This document shows positions 1 through 5,418 of a DNA stretch of 5,552 bases, piece after piece. Under the pieces are notes generated by a model. The model was not told the DNA's origin. It ran no database searches and saw only the letters and a list, made by a program, of their open reading frames with translations. This stretch comes from Chloroflexota bacterium (GTDB lineage: Bacteria > Chloroflexota > Dehalococcoidia > Lucifugimonadales > JADFKI01), in contig VXRI01000162.1 of assembly GCA_009838595.1 (NCBI GenBank), forward strand, positions 1 through 5,552. The letters run 5' to 3'. Positions within the stretch are counted from its first letter, which is position 1; the number at the start of each line of letters is the position of its first letter. Both the position numbers and the translations under genes were made by a program.

Positions 1-36
1 ACCCTATATTGCCCATCGAAACGGGCAGCGGCGCAA

Positions 37-65
37 TTGCACATCCATAGACGAGCTCTTATACT
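37..65 (+). promoter_or_regulatory. Candidate sigma-70-type promoter of the CMD-like gene
   Basis: A -10-like TATACT at 60-65 (5 of 6 to TATAAT) lies 17 bases after TTGCAC at 37-42 (only 3 of 6 to TTGACA). This would start transcription near base 72 and leave a leader of about 36 bases. The -35 overlaps the perfect 8-base palindrome GCAATTGC (33-40), which could be incidental or a regulator site. The call rests on motif match and spacing only. Confidence 0.35.
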
Positions 66-96
66 GACGCAATTCGAATGTAGGAACGCACCGGAT

Positions 97-101
97 GGAG
101 G
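97..101 (+). promoter_or_regulatory. Ribosome binding site of the CMD-like gene
   Basis: GGAGG lies six bases before the ATG at 108. This good Shine-Dalgarno match at normal spacing supports that start codon. Confidence 0.7.
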
Positions 102-107
102 CGCGAT

Positions 108-893
108 ATGGGTGAATTAGACGAACGCTACAATAATGGGCAGGAAACACGTCGGATGTTCGGCGGCGGGCAAATCACCGGCGGCTCGTCGCCCGGAGCG
201 TGGGAAATCGCGCCCGACTTGGAGCGGATTATCGGCGAGTTTCTATTCGGCACAGTCTGGCGACGCCCCGCGCTCACTCCGGTGCATCGAGAGATGGTGA
301 CCTTGTCTTGTCTTATAGTCATGAACCGCGAAGTTCAGCTAAAGCGGCATTTGGGCAACGCGCTGAATGTTGGCTTGACGCCGGAACAAATCGTCGAGCT
401 AATCATCCACGACACTTGGTACAGCGGAGCGCCGGCAGGCATCCAGGCGCTCACGATATGCAAGGAAGTGTTTGAGGAACGCGGAATAGACTTCACGCCT
501 GCCCGCGTCCACGATACGGAGGAAGACCCGGACAGCCTTTTCCGGCGGGGCATGCAGTTCCGGCGCGGCTACATGGGGAACATCCCAAGAACGCCTACGC
601 CCGAACTCACCAAGGCGGAAAGGGAATTGAACAGGCTTACCGGCGAATACTATTGGGGCGCGACATGGACCCGACCGGGACTTGACCTTACCAGCCGCTG
701 CATCTGCTCCATGACTTGCCTTGCGGTAACGGGCGGCGAGGAGCGGCTACGGAGCCATATACATGGTGCGCTGAACATAGGACTGACGCAGGACCAGATT
801 ATTGAAGTGTTCGGTCACATGACGCTATACGCCGGAATACAACTCGCGCGGGATGCGATGGAAGTCGCCAATGGAATATTCGCCAACGAGTAA
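108..893 (+). CDS. Two-domain carboxymuconolactone decarboxylase (CMD) family protein
   Basis: The 261-residue protein is an internal duplication of the CMD/AhpD-like helical fold. Repeat 1 covers about residues 8-125 and repeat 2 about 145-258. They align at a nearly constant offset of 136 residues: W51/W187, R53-P54/R189-P190, C68/C204, H81/H217, A85-L86-N87/A221-L222-N223, G89-L90/G225-L226, E97/E233, H101/H237, Y105/Y241, G107/G243. Both repeats also begin with a G...RR motif (residues 11-16 and 148-153). The histidine-plus-ALN-GL-EE/DQI pattern is the CMD signature. The AhpD CxxC redox pair is absent, although C198, C200 and C204 cluster in repeat 2. Single-domain members decarboxylate 4-carboxymuconolactone in the protocatechuate branch of the beta-ketoadipate pathway; many relatives have unknown substrates. 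No other aromatic catabolism gene lies nearby, so the substrate is open. No signal peptide is seen, so it is probably cytoplasmic. The family call is secure, the reaction is not. Confidence 0.88.
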   Translation: MGELDERYNNGQETRRMFGGGQITGGSSPGAWEIAPDLERIIGEFLFGTVWRRPALTPVHREMVTLSCLIVMNREVQLKRHLGNALNVGLTPEQIVELIIHDTWYSGAPAGIQALTICKEVFEERGIDFTPARVHDTEEDPDSLFRRGMQFRRGYMGNIPRTPTPELTKAERELNRLTGEYYWGATWTRPGLDLTSRCICSMTCLAVTGGEERLRSHIHGALNIGLTQDQIIEVFGHMTLYAGIQLARDAMEVANGIFANE

Positions 894-933
894 CGCAGTC
901 CTGCCCAATCACACGGGAGCGCACTTCAAACTG

Positions 934-1133
934 TCTAGGTTCTGTTGACATTTGATTTATGAAGCGTTTCAGACTCGAAAATCAAGTCTATCCCGCCATT
1001 CCACGCCCTTTATCATGTCATTCCGAACGCAGTGAGGAATCTAAAATCATTACGCTCAACCCGGTTCACGACTTTAGATTTCTCGCTCTACTCGAAATGA
1101 CAGGAAAATGGCGAAATGTCCACACAACCTAGA
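934..1133. mobile_element. MITE-like palindromic element with terminal inverted repeats
   Basis: The left end (934-953) and the reverse complement of the right end (1114-1133) match at 18 of 20 bases; both read TCTAGGTT.TGT.GACATTT. CTAG sits at each outer edge (935-938, 1129-1132) and could be a target-site duplication or part of the TIR. Inside, 1017-1048 and 1070-1101 form an imperfect inverted repeat (24 of 32) around a 21-base spacer, so a transcript would fold into a long hairpin. There is no coding capacity, as expected of a non-autonomous element. A 65-base stretch of the right half recurs inverted at 5354-5418. The family is not identified; TIR, possible TSD and a second copy are read directly from sequence. 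Confidence 0.65.
1017..1101. repeat. Internal long hairpin of the MITE-like element
   Basis: Arms 1017-1048 and 1070-1101 are inverted and match at 24 of 32 positions, each carrying a GTCATTYCGA...GAGRAATCTAAA pattern. Similar ATTCCGA...GAGGAATCT palindromes are, from general knowledge, frequent small intergenic repeats in several bacterial phyla. It has no T tract, so it is not a standard intrinsic terminator, but it could still stabilise RNA ends or attenuate read-through from the upstream gene. Confidence 0.65.
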
Positions 1134-1154
1134 TTCTGTTGGCATTTGTTTCAT
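1129..1154 (+). repeat. Second copy of the element's left end, abutting the first element
   Basis: This stretch matches 935-960 at 22 of 26 bases in direct orientation (CTAG.TTCTGTTG.CATTTG pattern). It begins at the CTAG that closes the first element. It looks like the left TIR of a second, decayed copy inserted end to end or a tandem duplication. No matching right end was found downstream. Confidence 0.5.
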
Positions 1155-1448
1155 TCCTGTATGTGTCAGATAATTCGCTGACAGATTGGTATGAAGTGAC
1201 ACAGACCAATCCGGAGGCACTATGCGCGACAACAGCAACGACCGGACACTCGAAATGACGGGATGTAATGGCGCTAATAGAAGAGAGAAGGGCTTGGGAA
1301 CGGAATGTTTCTTGACGCACCGCATAATTCTCGATTCCACTCCGGATTTATTGGGACTTGAAACACTACACGGTACAAGCGTCCTGAGAGAAAACGGCTG
1401 TTAGAAATACCGCGCGCCGGAAAATTTGCTAGACCCGCCCTTACCGAG
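1155..1448. other. Non-coding spacer with a short repeat remnant
   Basis: I see no convincing gene here. Bases 1248-1273 repeat part of the element's right arm (1090-1113): a 12-base identical block ACTCGAAATGAC, then GGA and ATGGCG with a two-base length difference. This is consistent with decay of the second copy that starts at 1129. The rest is unrecognised. Confidence 0.45.
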
Positions 1449-1476
1449 CGGTTATCATTGAAAGGTTGAATAACCG
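1449..1476. promoter_or_regulatory. Inverted repeat upstream of asd (possible operator or leader hairpin)
   Basis: CGGTTAT (1449-1455) and ATAACCG (1470-1476) are perfect 7-base inverted arms around a 14-base loop, ending 29 bases before the asd GTG. A small palindrome ACCGAGCGGT (1443-1452) overlaps its left side, and a weak -10-like TATCAT (1453-1458) overlaps the left arm. This could be a repressor site or a leader hairpin. I see no features of a lysine riboswitch. Function is inferred from position only. Confidence 0.3.
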
Positions 1477-1488
1477 ACAGACTACTAC

Positions 1489-1494
1489 GGGAGG
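1489..1494 (+). promoter_or_regulatory. Ribosome binding site of asd
   Basis: GGGAGG lies 11 bases before a GTG start. The spacing is slightly long, but the reading frame from GTG opens directly into the N-terminal NADP-binding strand, which supports this non-ATG start. Confidence 0.5.
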
Positions 1495-1505
1495 CAAATA
1501 CCAAA

Positions 1506-2558
1506 GTGGATTCTTGCAGCATTGCGGTGGTTGGCGCTACGGGCGCTGTCGGGCGCGTCTTTTTGGATGTGCTTGAGGAGCGCGATTTTCCTGTTTCGGA
1601 TATTCGGCTGTGCGCTTCCGAGCGCTCGGTCGGCAAGCGCCTGAAGTGCATGGGACAGGAAATCGCCGTCGAACTCGCGACGCCGAAGTTGTTTAGCGAG
1701 GTCGATTTCGCGTTTATCTCAGCGAGCGGCGATGTCAGCCGCGCGCTCGCGCCGGTCGCGGCAGAGCAGGGCGCCGTTGTCATTGACGACAGCTCCGCGT
1801 TCCGGATGGATGCCGCGGTGCCGCTTGTCGTGCCGGAGGTCAACGGCGCGGATGTCGCCGACCACAAGGGCATCATATCAATCCCCAATTGCTCGACCAC
1901 TCCGCTCGTGATGGTGCTCAAACCGCTGATGGCGGTCAACCCGGTCAAGCGCGTCATCGCAGACACATATCAGTCCGTCTCCGGCACAGGCGCCGCCGCC
2001 GTCGAAGAGCTTCGCACGCAGTCCAAGCAGCTGACCAACGACGACGCCCTGACACACAACGATCTCGCGCCGGACGCATATCCGCATCCCATCGCGTTCA
2101 ACGCGCTGCCGCACATTGAGCCGTTCCTCGATAACGGCTACACCAACGAAGAGATGAAGATGGTGAACGAGACGCGCAAGATTCTGCACGCGCCGGAAAT
2201 CGCCGTGTCCGCGACTTGCGTGCGCGTGCCGGTGATGCTCAGCCACAGCGAGGCGCTGCACATCGAATTCGAACACTCCATCAGCCCCACGGAAGTGCGC
2301 GAAATCCTAGCAGATTTTCCCGGGGTGATAGTGGTGGACGACCCGCGTGCGAATGTGTATCCTATGCCCATCGAGGCGGCGGGTCGCGACGAGGTATTCG
2401 TTGGGCGTGTACGGCAGGATGTGTCGCATCCCAACGGCATCGCTATGTGGGTCGTAACTGACAACCTGCGCAAGGGCGCTGCGACCAACGCGCTGCAAAT
2501 CGCCGAAGAAGTGCTAGAGCGCAACCTGCTGACTCGGCAAGCCACCGCAAGCCGCTAG
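1506..2558 (+). CDS. asd: Aspartate-semialdehyde dehydrogenase
   Basis: This cytoplasmic enzyme reduces L-aspartyl-4-phosphate with NADPH to L-aspartate-4-semialdehyde, the branch-point precursor of lysine/diaminopimelate, threonine and methionine. The 350-residue length suits the Gram-positive-type branch. Visible motifs are the nucleotide-binding loop GATGAVG at residues 10-16, the SxxSGD region near 72-76, catalytic Cys129 in PNCST (127-131), the QSVSGTG turn (156-162), the basic/histidine segment RVPVMLSHSEA with likely catalytic His247, and the C-terminal VTDNLRKGAA (317-326). No key residue is missing. Translation starts at GTG: the start leaves only four residues before the IAVVG strand, as is normal for the family. 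dapA follows after 56 bases on the same strand with no terminator seen between them, so the two are probably co-transcribed and supply successive steps. An aspartokinase gene is not in the window. The identification is firm. Confidence 0.97.
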   Translation: MDSCSIAVVGATGAVGRVFLDVLEERDFPVSDIRLCASERSVGKRLKCMGQEIAVELATPKLFSEVDFAFISASGDVSRALAPVAAEQGAVVIDDSSAFRMDAAVPLVVPEVNGADVADHKGIISIPNCSTTPLVMVLKPLMAVNPVKRVIADTYQSVSGTGAAAVEELRTQSKQLTNDDALTHNDLAPDAYPHPIAFNALPHIEPFLDNGYTNEEMKMVNETRKILHAPEIAVSATCVRVPVMLSHSEALHIEFEHSISPTEVREILADFPGVIVVDDPRANVYPMPIEAAGRDEVFVGRVRQDVSHPNGIAMWVVTDNLRKGAATNALQIAEEVLERNLLTRQATASR

Positions 2559-2600
2559 GCGCGTCTCGAGAGCAACACAATCGCCGTGTATTCAACACTG

Positions 2601-2609
2601 AAGGAGGTC
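2601..2609 (+). promoter_or_regulatory. Strong ribosome binding site of dapA
   Basis: AAGGAGGTC is a near-perfect anti-16S complement five bases before the ATG at 2615. It fixes the start and suggests efficient, independently initiated translation of dapA in the asd-dapA transcript. Confidence 0.8.
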
Positions 2610-2614
2610 CCATT

Positions 2615-3529
2615 ATGGCAGAACTAGGCAGACTCATAACCGCGATGATTACGCCCTTCGACGAGGATGGCGGGGTCGATTACGACGAGGCGGGTCGGCT
2701 TGCGTCCGCGCTGGTGGACTCCGGCAGCGACGGTCTTGTGATTACCGGCACGACCGGCGAAACCCCCACACTCTCGTTCGACGAGAAGCTTGGCATGTAC
2801 GAGGCGACCAAGCGCGCCGTTGGCGACCGCGCGGCGATCATCGCCGGCACGACCGGCTACAACACCGCAGAAGGCATTGCTCTGAGCAAGGAAGCGGAGG
2901 CGTTGGGCGTGGACGGCATCCTGATGACCGTGCCTTCGTACAACAAGCCGCCGCAGGAGGGGCTTTACCAGCACTTCAAGACAATTGCGGAAAGTGTCAG
3001 CCTGCCCTGCGTGCTCTACAATGTGCCGAGCCGCACAGCCCTGAACATGACCGATGCAACCACCGTGCGCCTGAGCCATATTGACAACATCGTGGGCACT
3101 AAGGAAGCGAGCAGCGACCCGGTGCAGATTACGAAGATAATCCGCGACACCGACGACGACTTCAAGGTTTGGAGCGGCAACGACGACGAGACCTTCCCTA
3201 TTATGTGCGCGGGTGGCTACGGCATCGTCAGCGTCGCCTCGCACATCGTTGGCAGCCAGATTAAGGCGATGATGGGCATGATCCTGGAAGGCGACATTGA
3301 GAGCGCCGCCGCTGAACACCTTCGCCTGTTCGAGCTGTTCAAGATACTGTTCGTGGTCACCAACCCCATACCAGTGAAATACTGCGTGAGCAAAGTAGGC
3401 TTCAACGTCGGACAGCCGCGCCTACCCCTAATCCCTCCGGACGAGGACACTGCCGCAGCCATTGATGCCGTAGTCTCGCGCTACACCATCGACCTGCGGC
3501 TCCCAGTTCCCGTAGCAGGCGACGATTAG
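2615..3529 (+). CDS. dapA: 4-hydroxy-tetrahydrodipicolinate synthase
   Basis: This TIM-barrel class I aldolase condenses pyruvate with L-aspartate-4-semialdehyde, the first committed step to diaminopimelate and lysine. The 304 residues match the family length (about 290-300) with a short C-terminal extension. Seen in order: TGTTGE (44-49; Thr46/Thr47 correspond to E. coli Thr44/Thr45), PSYNKP with Tyr109 (E. coli Tyr107), YNVPSRT with Tyr135 and substrate-binding Arg140, GTKEAS with Schiff-base Lys163 (E. coli Lys161), SGND (187-190), GGYGIVSV (200-207) and NPIPVK (250-255). The YNVPSRT plus NPIPVK combination favours true DapA over NanA or KdgD relatives, and the asd neighbour confirms it. 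Aligning by eye with the E. coli enzyme, most lysine-inhibition residues differ (His53, His56, Asn80 and Tyr106 become Phe55, Lys58, Tyr82 and Ser108; Glu84 is kept as Glu86), which suggests weak or no feedback inhibition by lysine. Confidence 0.96.
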   Translation: MAELGRLITAMITPFDEDGGVDYDEAGRLASALVDSGSDGLVITGTTGETPTLSFDEKLGMYEATKRAVGDRAAIIAGTTGYNTAEGIALSKEAEALGVDGILMTVPSYNKPPQEGLYQHFKTIAESVSLPCVLYNVPSRTALNMTDATTVRLSHIDNIVGTKEASSDPVQITKIIRDTDDDFKVWSGNDDETFPIMCAGGYGIVSVASHIVGSQIKAMMGMILEGDIESAAAEHLRLFELFKILFVVTNPIPVKYCVSKVGFNVGQPRLPLIPPDEDTAAAIDAVVSRYTIDLRLPVPVAGDD

Positions 3530-3600
3530 GCTATTGGGCACGATTTCACAAATCCCTAATGTTGTCATTACTGTATGTGTTAGGGTAGCTGTACTTACTC

Positions 3601-3650
3601 CCCGTCCGCCGGATGTGACTTGTCCGCAATCCCCGGGCGGGTGTTTTTTT
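3601..3650 (+). terminator. Rho-independent terminator after dapA
   Basis: CCCGTCCG (3601-3608) pairs along its full length with CGGGCGGG (3634-3641), allowing one G-U pair, and is followed by TG and seven T (3644-3650). The 25-base loop can fold a small inner stem, CGGA (3610-3613) with TCCG (3623-3626). It sits 71 bases after the dapA stop and points away from asd-dapA. The opposite strand has no T tract, so it does not serve purA. Confidence 0.75.
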
Positions 3651-3813
3651 GCTCTGTAGCTAATTTTCGAATCCGAATTCCCCGTAGGTTCGGGAAGCAG
3701 ATCAGCCATGGGCGTGCCGGGAGTTACTTGGGGACAGATTGACAAGGCAGCTTACGATTCGTGCCTTGACCCTGGGATTACAGGCAAAGAATATAATTGG
3801 GATTGCGCAACCT
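3651..3813. other. Spacer between convergent dapA and purA
   Basis: I see no gene here. A bulged hairpin TTCCCCG/CGGGAA (3678-3684 with 3691-3696) lies downstream of purA on its strand but lacks a T tract, so it is at best a weak purA terminator. Confidence 0.3.
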
Positions 3814-5115
3814 CTACGCCGACGCCACCTCAATAATCTGCCGCACTTCCACCGCTTCGTCGCGATGCGGTCCCGTGGAAATCAAGTCTATCCGGCAGCC
3901 TATTACCTCTTGCAGGCGCTCGACATAATTGCGCGCCTCTTGCGGTAGCTGTTCGAACTCGGTGATGCTGGCGGTGGGGCTGTCCCAGCCGGGTATCTCT
4001 TCGTAGATGGGCTTGCAGCGTTCCAGAGCCGCCACGCCTCCGGGGAACTCGTCGATTACATTGCCGTCCAGCTCGTAGTGAGTGCAAAGCTGCACAGAGT
4101 CGAAGCGGTCAAGCACATCAAGGCGCGTCAATATCGCCGATGTATAGCCGTTCACCTCAACGCTGTATCGCGCCGCCACGCCATCGAACCAACCAACACG
4201 ACGCGGTCTGCCTGTCGTAACGCCAAACTCTTGCGCCAGATTGCGTATCGTCTCACCCGTGTCGTCTCGCAGCTCTGTCGGCAGCGGACCGCCGCCAACA
4301 CGCGTCGAATACGCCTTGAACACGCCCGTAATGCCCGCGATGTGTATCGGCGACATGCCAAGCCCGATGCACGCGCCACCCACAGTCGGGTTGGACGAAG
4401 TTACGAACGGGTATGTGCCGTGGTCAAGGTCTAGCAGCGCACCCTGAGCGCCTTCCAGCAGGATGTTCTTCTTCGCCTTGAGCGCGTTGTGGACAATCCT
4501 CTCCACCGGCGCGATGAATGGCGCCAGGCGCTCCGACCACTGCCGGCACTTGTCGAATACCTCCTGTGTGGACACAGGCTCGCCGCCATATACATTAGTG
4601 ATGACGGCATTCGTGTGCTGCAGAATCTTCTCCAAACGCGGCAGCAGCGATTCAACATCCAGCAAATCTGCGGCACGGATGCCGGTGCGGGCTGCCTTGT
4701 CCGCATATGTAGGACCGATGCCCTTGCCCGTTGTGCCGATGGCGCCGTTGCCGCGCGCATTTTCGGCAAGAATATCCAGCGCGACATGATAAGGCATAAT
4801 TATATGCGCGCGGTCGCTAACAACCAGCCTATCCTTGATGTCTATGCCCCGATTGGCGAGGCTGTCTATTTCGTCCAGCAAAACATCGGGGTCGACGACC
4901 ACGCCATTCCCGATGATATTCATCGTCTGGGGCCAGAACACGCCGCAAGGGATGATGTGGAAGCTGAACTCGCCGTCCTCGTTGACGACGGTGTGGCCGG
5001 CGTTATTGCCGCCGGAGAACCTCGCCACGATGTCGGCATCGCGCGCTAGCACATCGATAATCTTTCCTTTTCCTTCGTCGCCCCATTGAGCGCCCAAAAC
5101 GGCATAGGCAGGCAT
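3814..5115 (-). CDS. purA: Adenylosuccinate synthetase
   Basis: PurA joins IMP and L-aspartate using GTP to give adenylosuccinate, the first step from IMP to AMP; the enzyme is a cytoplasmic homodimer. The 433 residues match the usual 425-435. Motifs read in order: QWGDEGKGK (10-18) with catalytic Asp13, SGGNNAGHT (34-42) with catalytic His41, IGTTGKGIGPTYADKAARTGIR (126-147), EGAQGALLDLDHGTYPFVTSSN (221-242), STRVGGGPLPTEL (270-282), TGRPRRVGWFD (301-311), TRLDVLD (330-336) and the C-terminal ISTGPHR (412-418). The usual guanine-contacting TKLD reads TRLD here (Arg331), a conservative change. The start is supported by an AGGAGA Shine-Dalgarno motif six bases upstream and by the MPAYAVLGAQWGDEG N-terminus. 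It stands alone, convergent to dapA, with its own candidate promoter. No frameshift or truncation is seen. Confidence 0.97.
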   Translation of the reverse strand: MPAYAVLGAQWGDEGKGKIIDVLARDADIVARFSGGNNAGHTVVNEDGEFSFHIIPCGVFWPQTMNIIGNGVVVDPDVLLDEIDSLANRGIDIKDRLVVSDRAHIIMPYHVALDILAENARGNGAIGTTGKGIGPTYADKAARTGIRAADLLDVESLLPRLEKILQHTNAVITNVYGGEPVSTQEVFDKCRQWSERLAPFIAPVERIVHNALKAKKNILLEGAQGALLDLDHGTYPFVTSSNPTVGGACIGLGMSPIHIAGITGVFKAYSTRVGGGPLPTELRDDTGETIRNLAQEFGVTTGRPRRVGWFDGVAARYSVEVNGYTSAILTRLDVLDRFDSVQLCTHYELDGNVIDEFPGGVAALERCKPIYEEIPGWDSPTASITEFEQLPQEARNYVERLQEVIGCRIDLISTGPHRDEAVEVRQIIEVASA

Positions 5116-5121
5116 GCCCTA

Positions 5122-5127
5122 TCTCCT
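5122..5127 (-). promoter_or_regulatory. Ribosome binding site of purA
   Basis: On the minus strand AGGAGA lies six bases before the purA ATG (complement of 5113-5115). Good match and spacing confirm that start. Confidence 0.7.
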
Positions 5128-5258
5128 GTATATCAAATCGGGATGTGCCGCACGCGCAAACCGAGCGTCAGAAACATGCCCAACCCGTCTCCCTCAGACC
5201 GGCCGCGCAACAGCCCGAAACCAGGCAATGATGTTCCCGAAGGCGCACAGCATTCGCA

Positions 5259-5267
5259 ATTATATCA
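5259..5267 (-). promoter_or_regulatory. Candidate extended -10 promoter of purA
   Basis: The minus strand reads TGATATAAT: a perfect TATAAT (5264-5259) preceded by the extended -10 TG. The best -35 match at 16-17 bases upstream is poor (TTCGTA or TTTCGT), as is often tolerated when TGn is present. Transcription would begin near 5252, giving purA a leader of about 135 bases. I recognise no riboswitch in the leader. Confidence 0.45.
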
Positions 5268-5345
5268 GAAGGCACACTTGTACGAAAGTTATTGCCACTG
5301 GCGTAATTCTCACCACAGGAAGACATTGAATATGATGGCGGCGAT

Positions 5346-5418
5346 TATAGGCAGTGTTGACATTTCGCCATTTTCCTGTCATTTCGAATGAAGCGAGAAA
5401 TCTAAAGTCGTGAACCGG
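5346..5418 (-). repeat. Inverted half-copy of the MITE-like element
   Basis: Bases 5354-5418 match the reverse complement of 1061-1125 at 61 of 65 positions; weaker similarity continues through the TIR to about 5346 (TATAGG against TCTAGG). Only the right half of the element is present: similarity stops at the CCGG at 5415-5418, exactly where the transposase-like reading frame begins. This is a truncated copy or one built from a single arm. It lies opposite in orientation to the copy at 934-1133. Confidence 0.75.

Noticed and set aside
10..27. TGCCC/GGGCA hairpin at the left edge, possibly the terminator of an upstream gene
   Set aside because: Five-pair stem with an 8-base loop and no T tract; too weak to call.
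1017..1101. CRISPR-like or terminator-like reading of the palindromes
   Set aside because: There are no regularly spaced direct repeats, and the hairpin lacks a T tract; the TIR-bounded layout is better explained by a MITE-like element.
1222..1404. 60-residue plus-strand reading frame with GGAGG four bases before its ATG
   Set aside because: It overlaps a repeat remnant (1248-1273), has no recognisable domain or conserved-looking composition, and lies in a region rich in decayed repeats. The RBS-like motif is likely chance.
1274..1966. 230-residue minus-strand reading frame running antisense into asd
   Set aside because: Low-complexity Ser/Thr/Ala-rich product, no motif; explained by the codon bias of the asd gene on the other strand.
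2624..3319. 231-residue minus-strand reading frame opposite dapA
   Set aside because: Shadow of a GC-rich gene; no domain, no RBS, and dapA is unmistakable.
3772..3785. 14-base string identical to a well-known piece of the human Alu consensus (CTGGGATTACAGGC)
   Set aside because: No further Alu similarity on either side and it sits in ordinary bacterial intergenic DNA, so it is a coincidence rather than contamination.
3879..3893. 15-base identity (AAATCAAGTCTATCC) between the 3' end of purA and bases 979-993 inside the repeat region
   Set aside because: In purA it encodes conserved residues RIDLIS and does not extend on either side; most likely chance, though a captured fragment cannot be excluded.
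4489..5049. 186-residue plus-strand reading frame opposite purA
   Set aside because: Antisense shadow; purA on the minus strand carries all family motifs.
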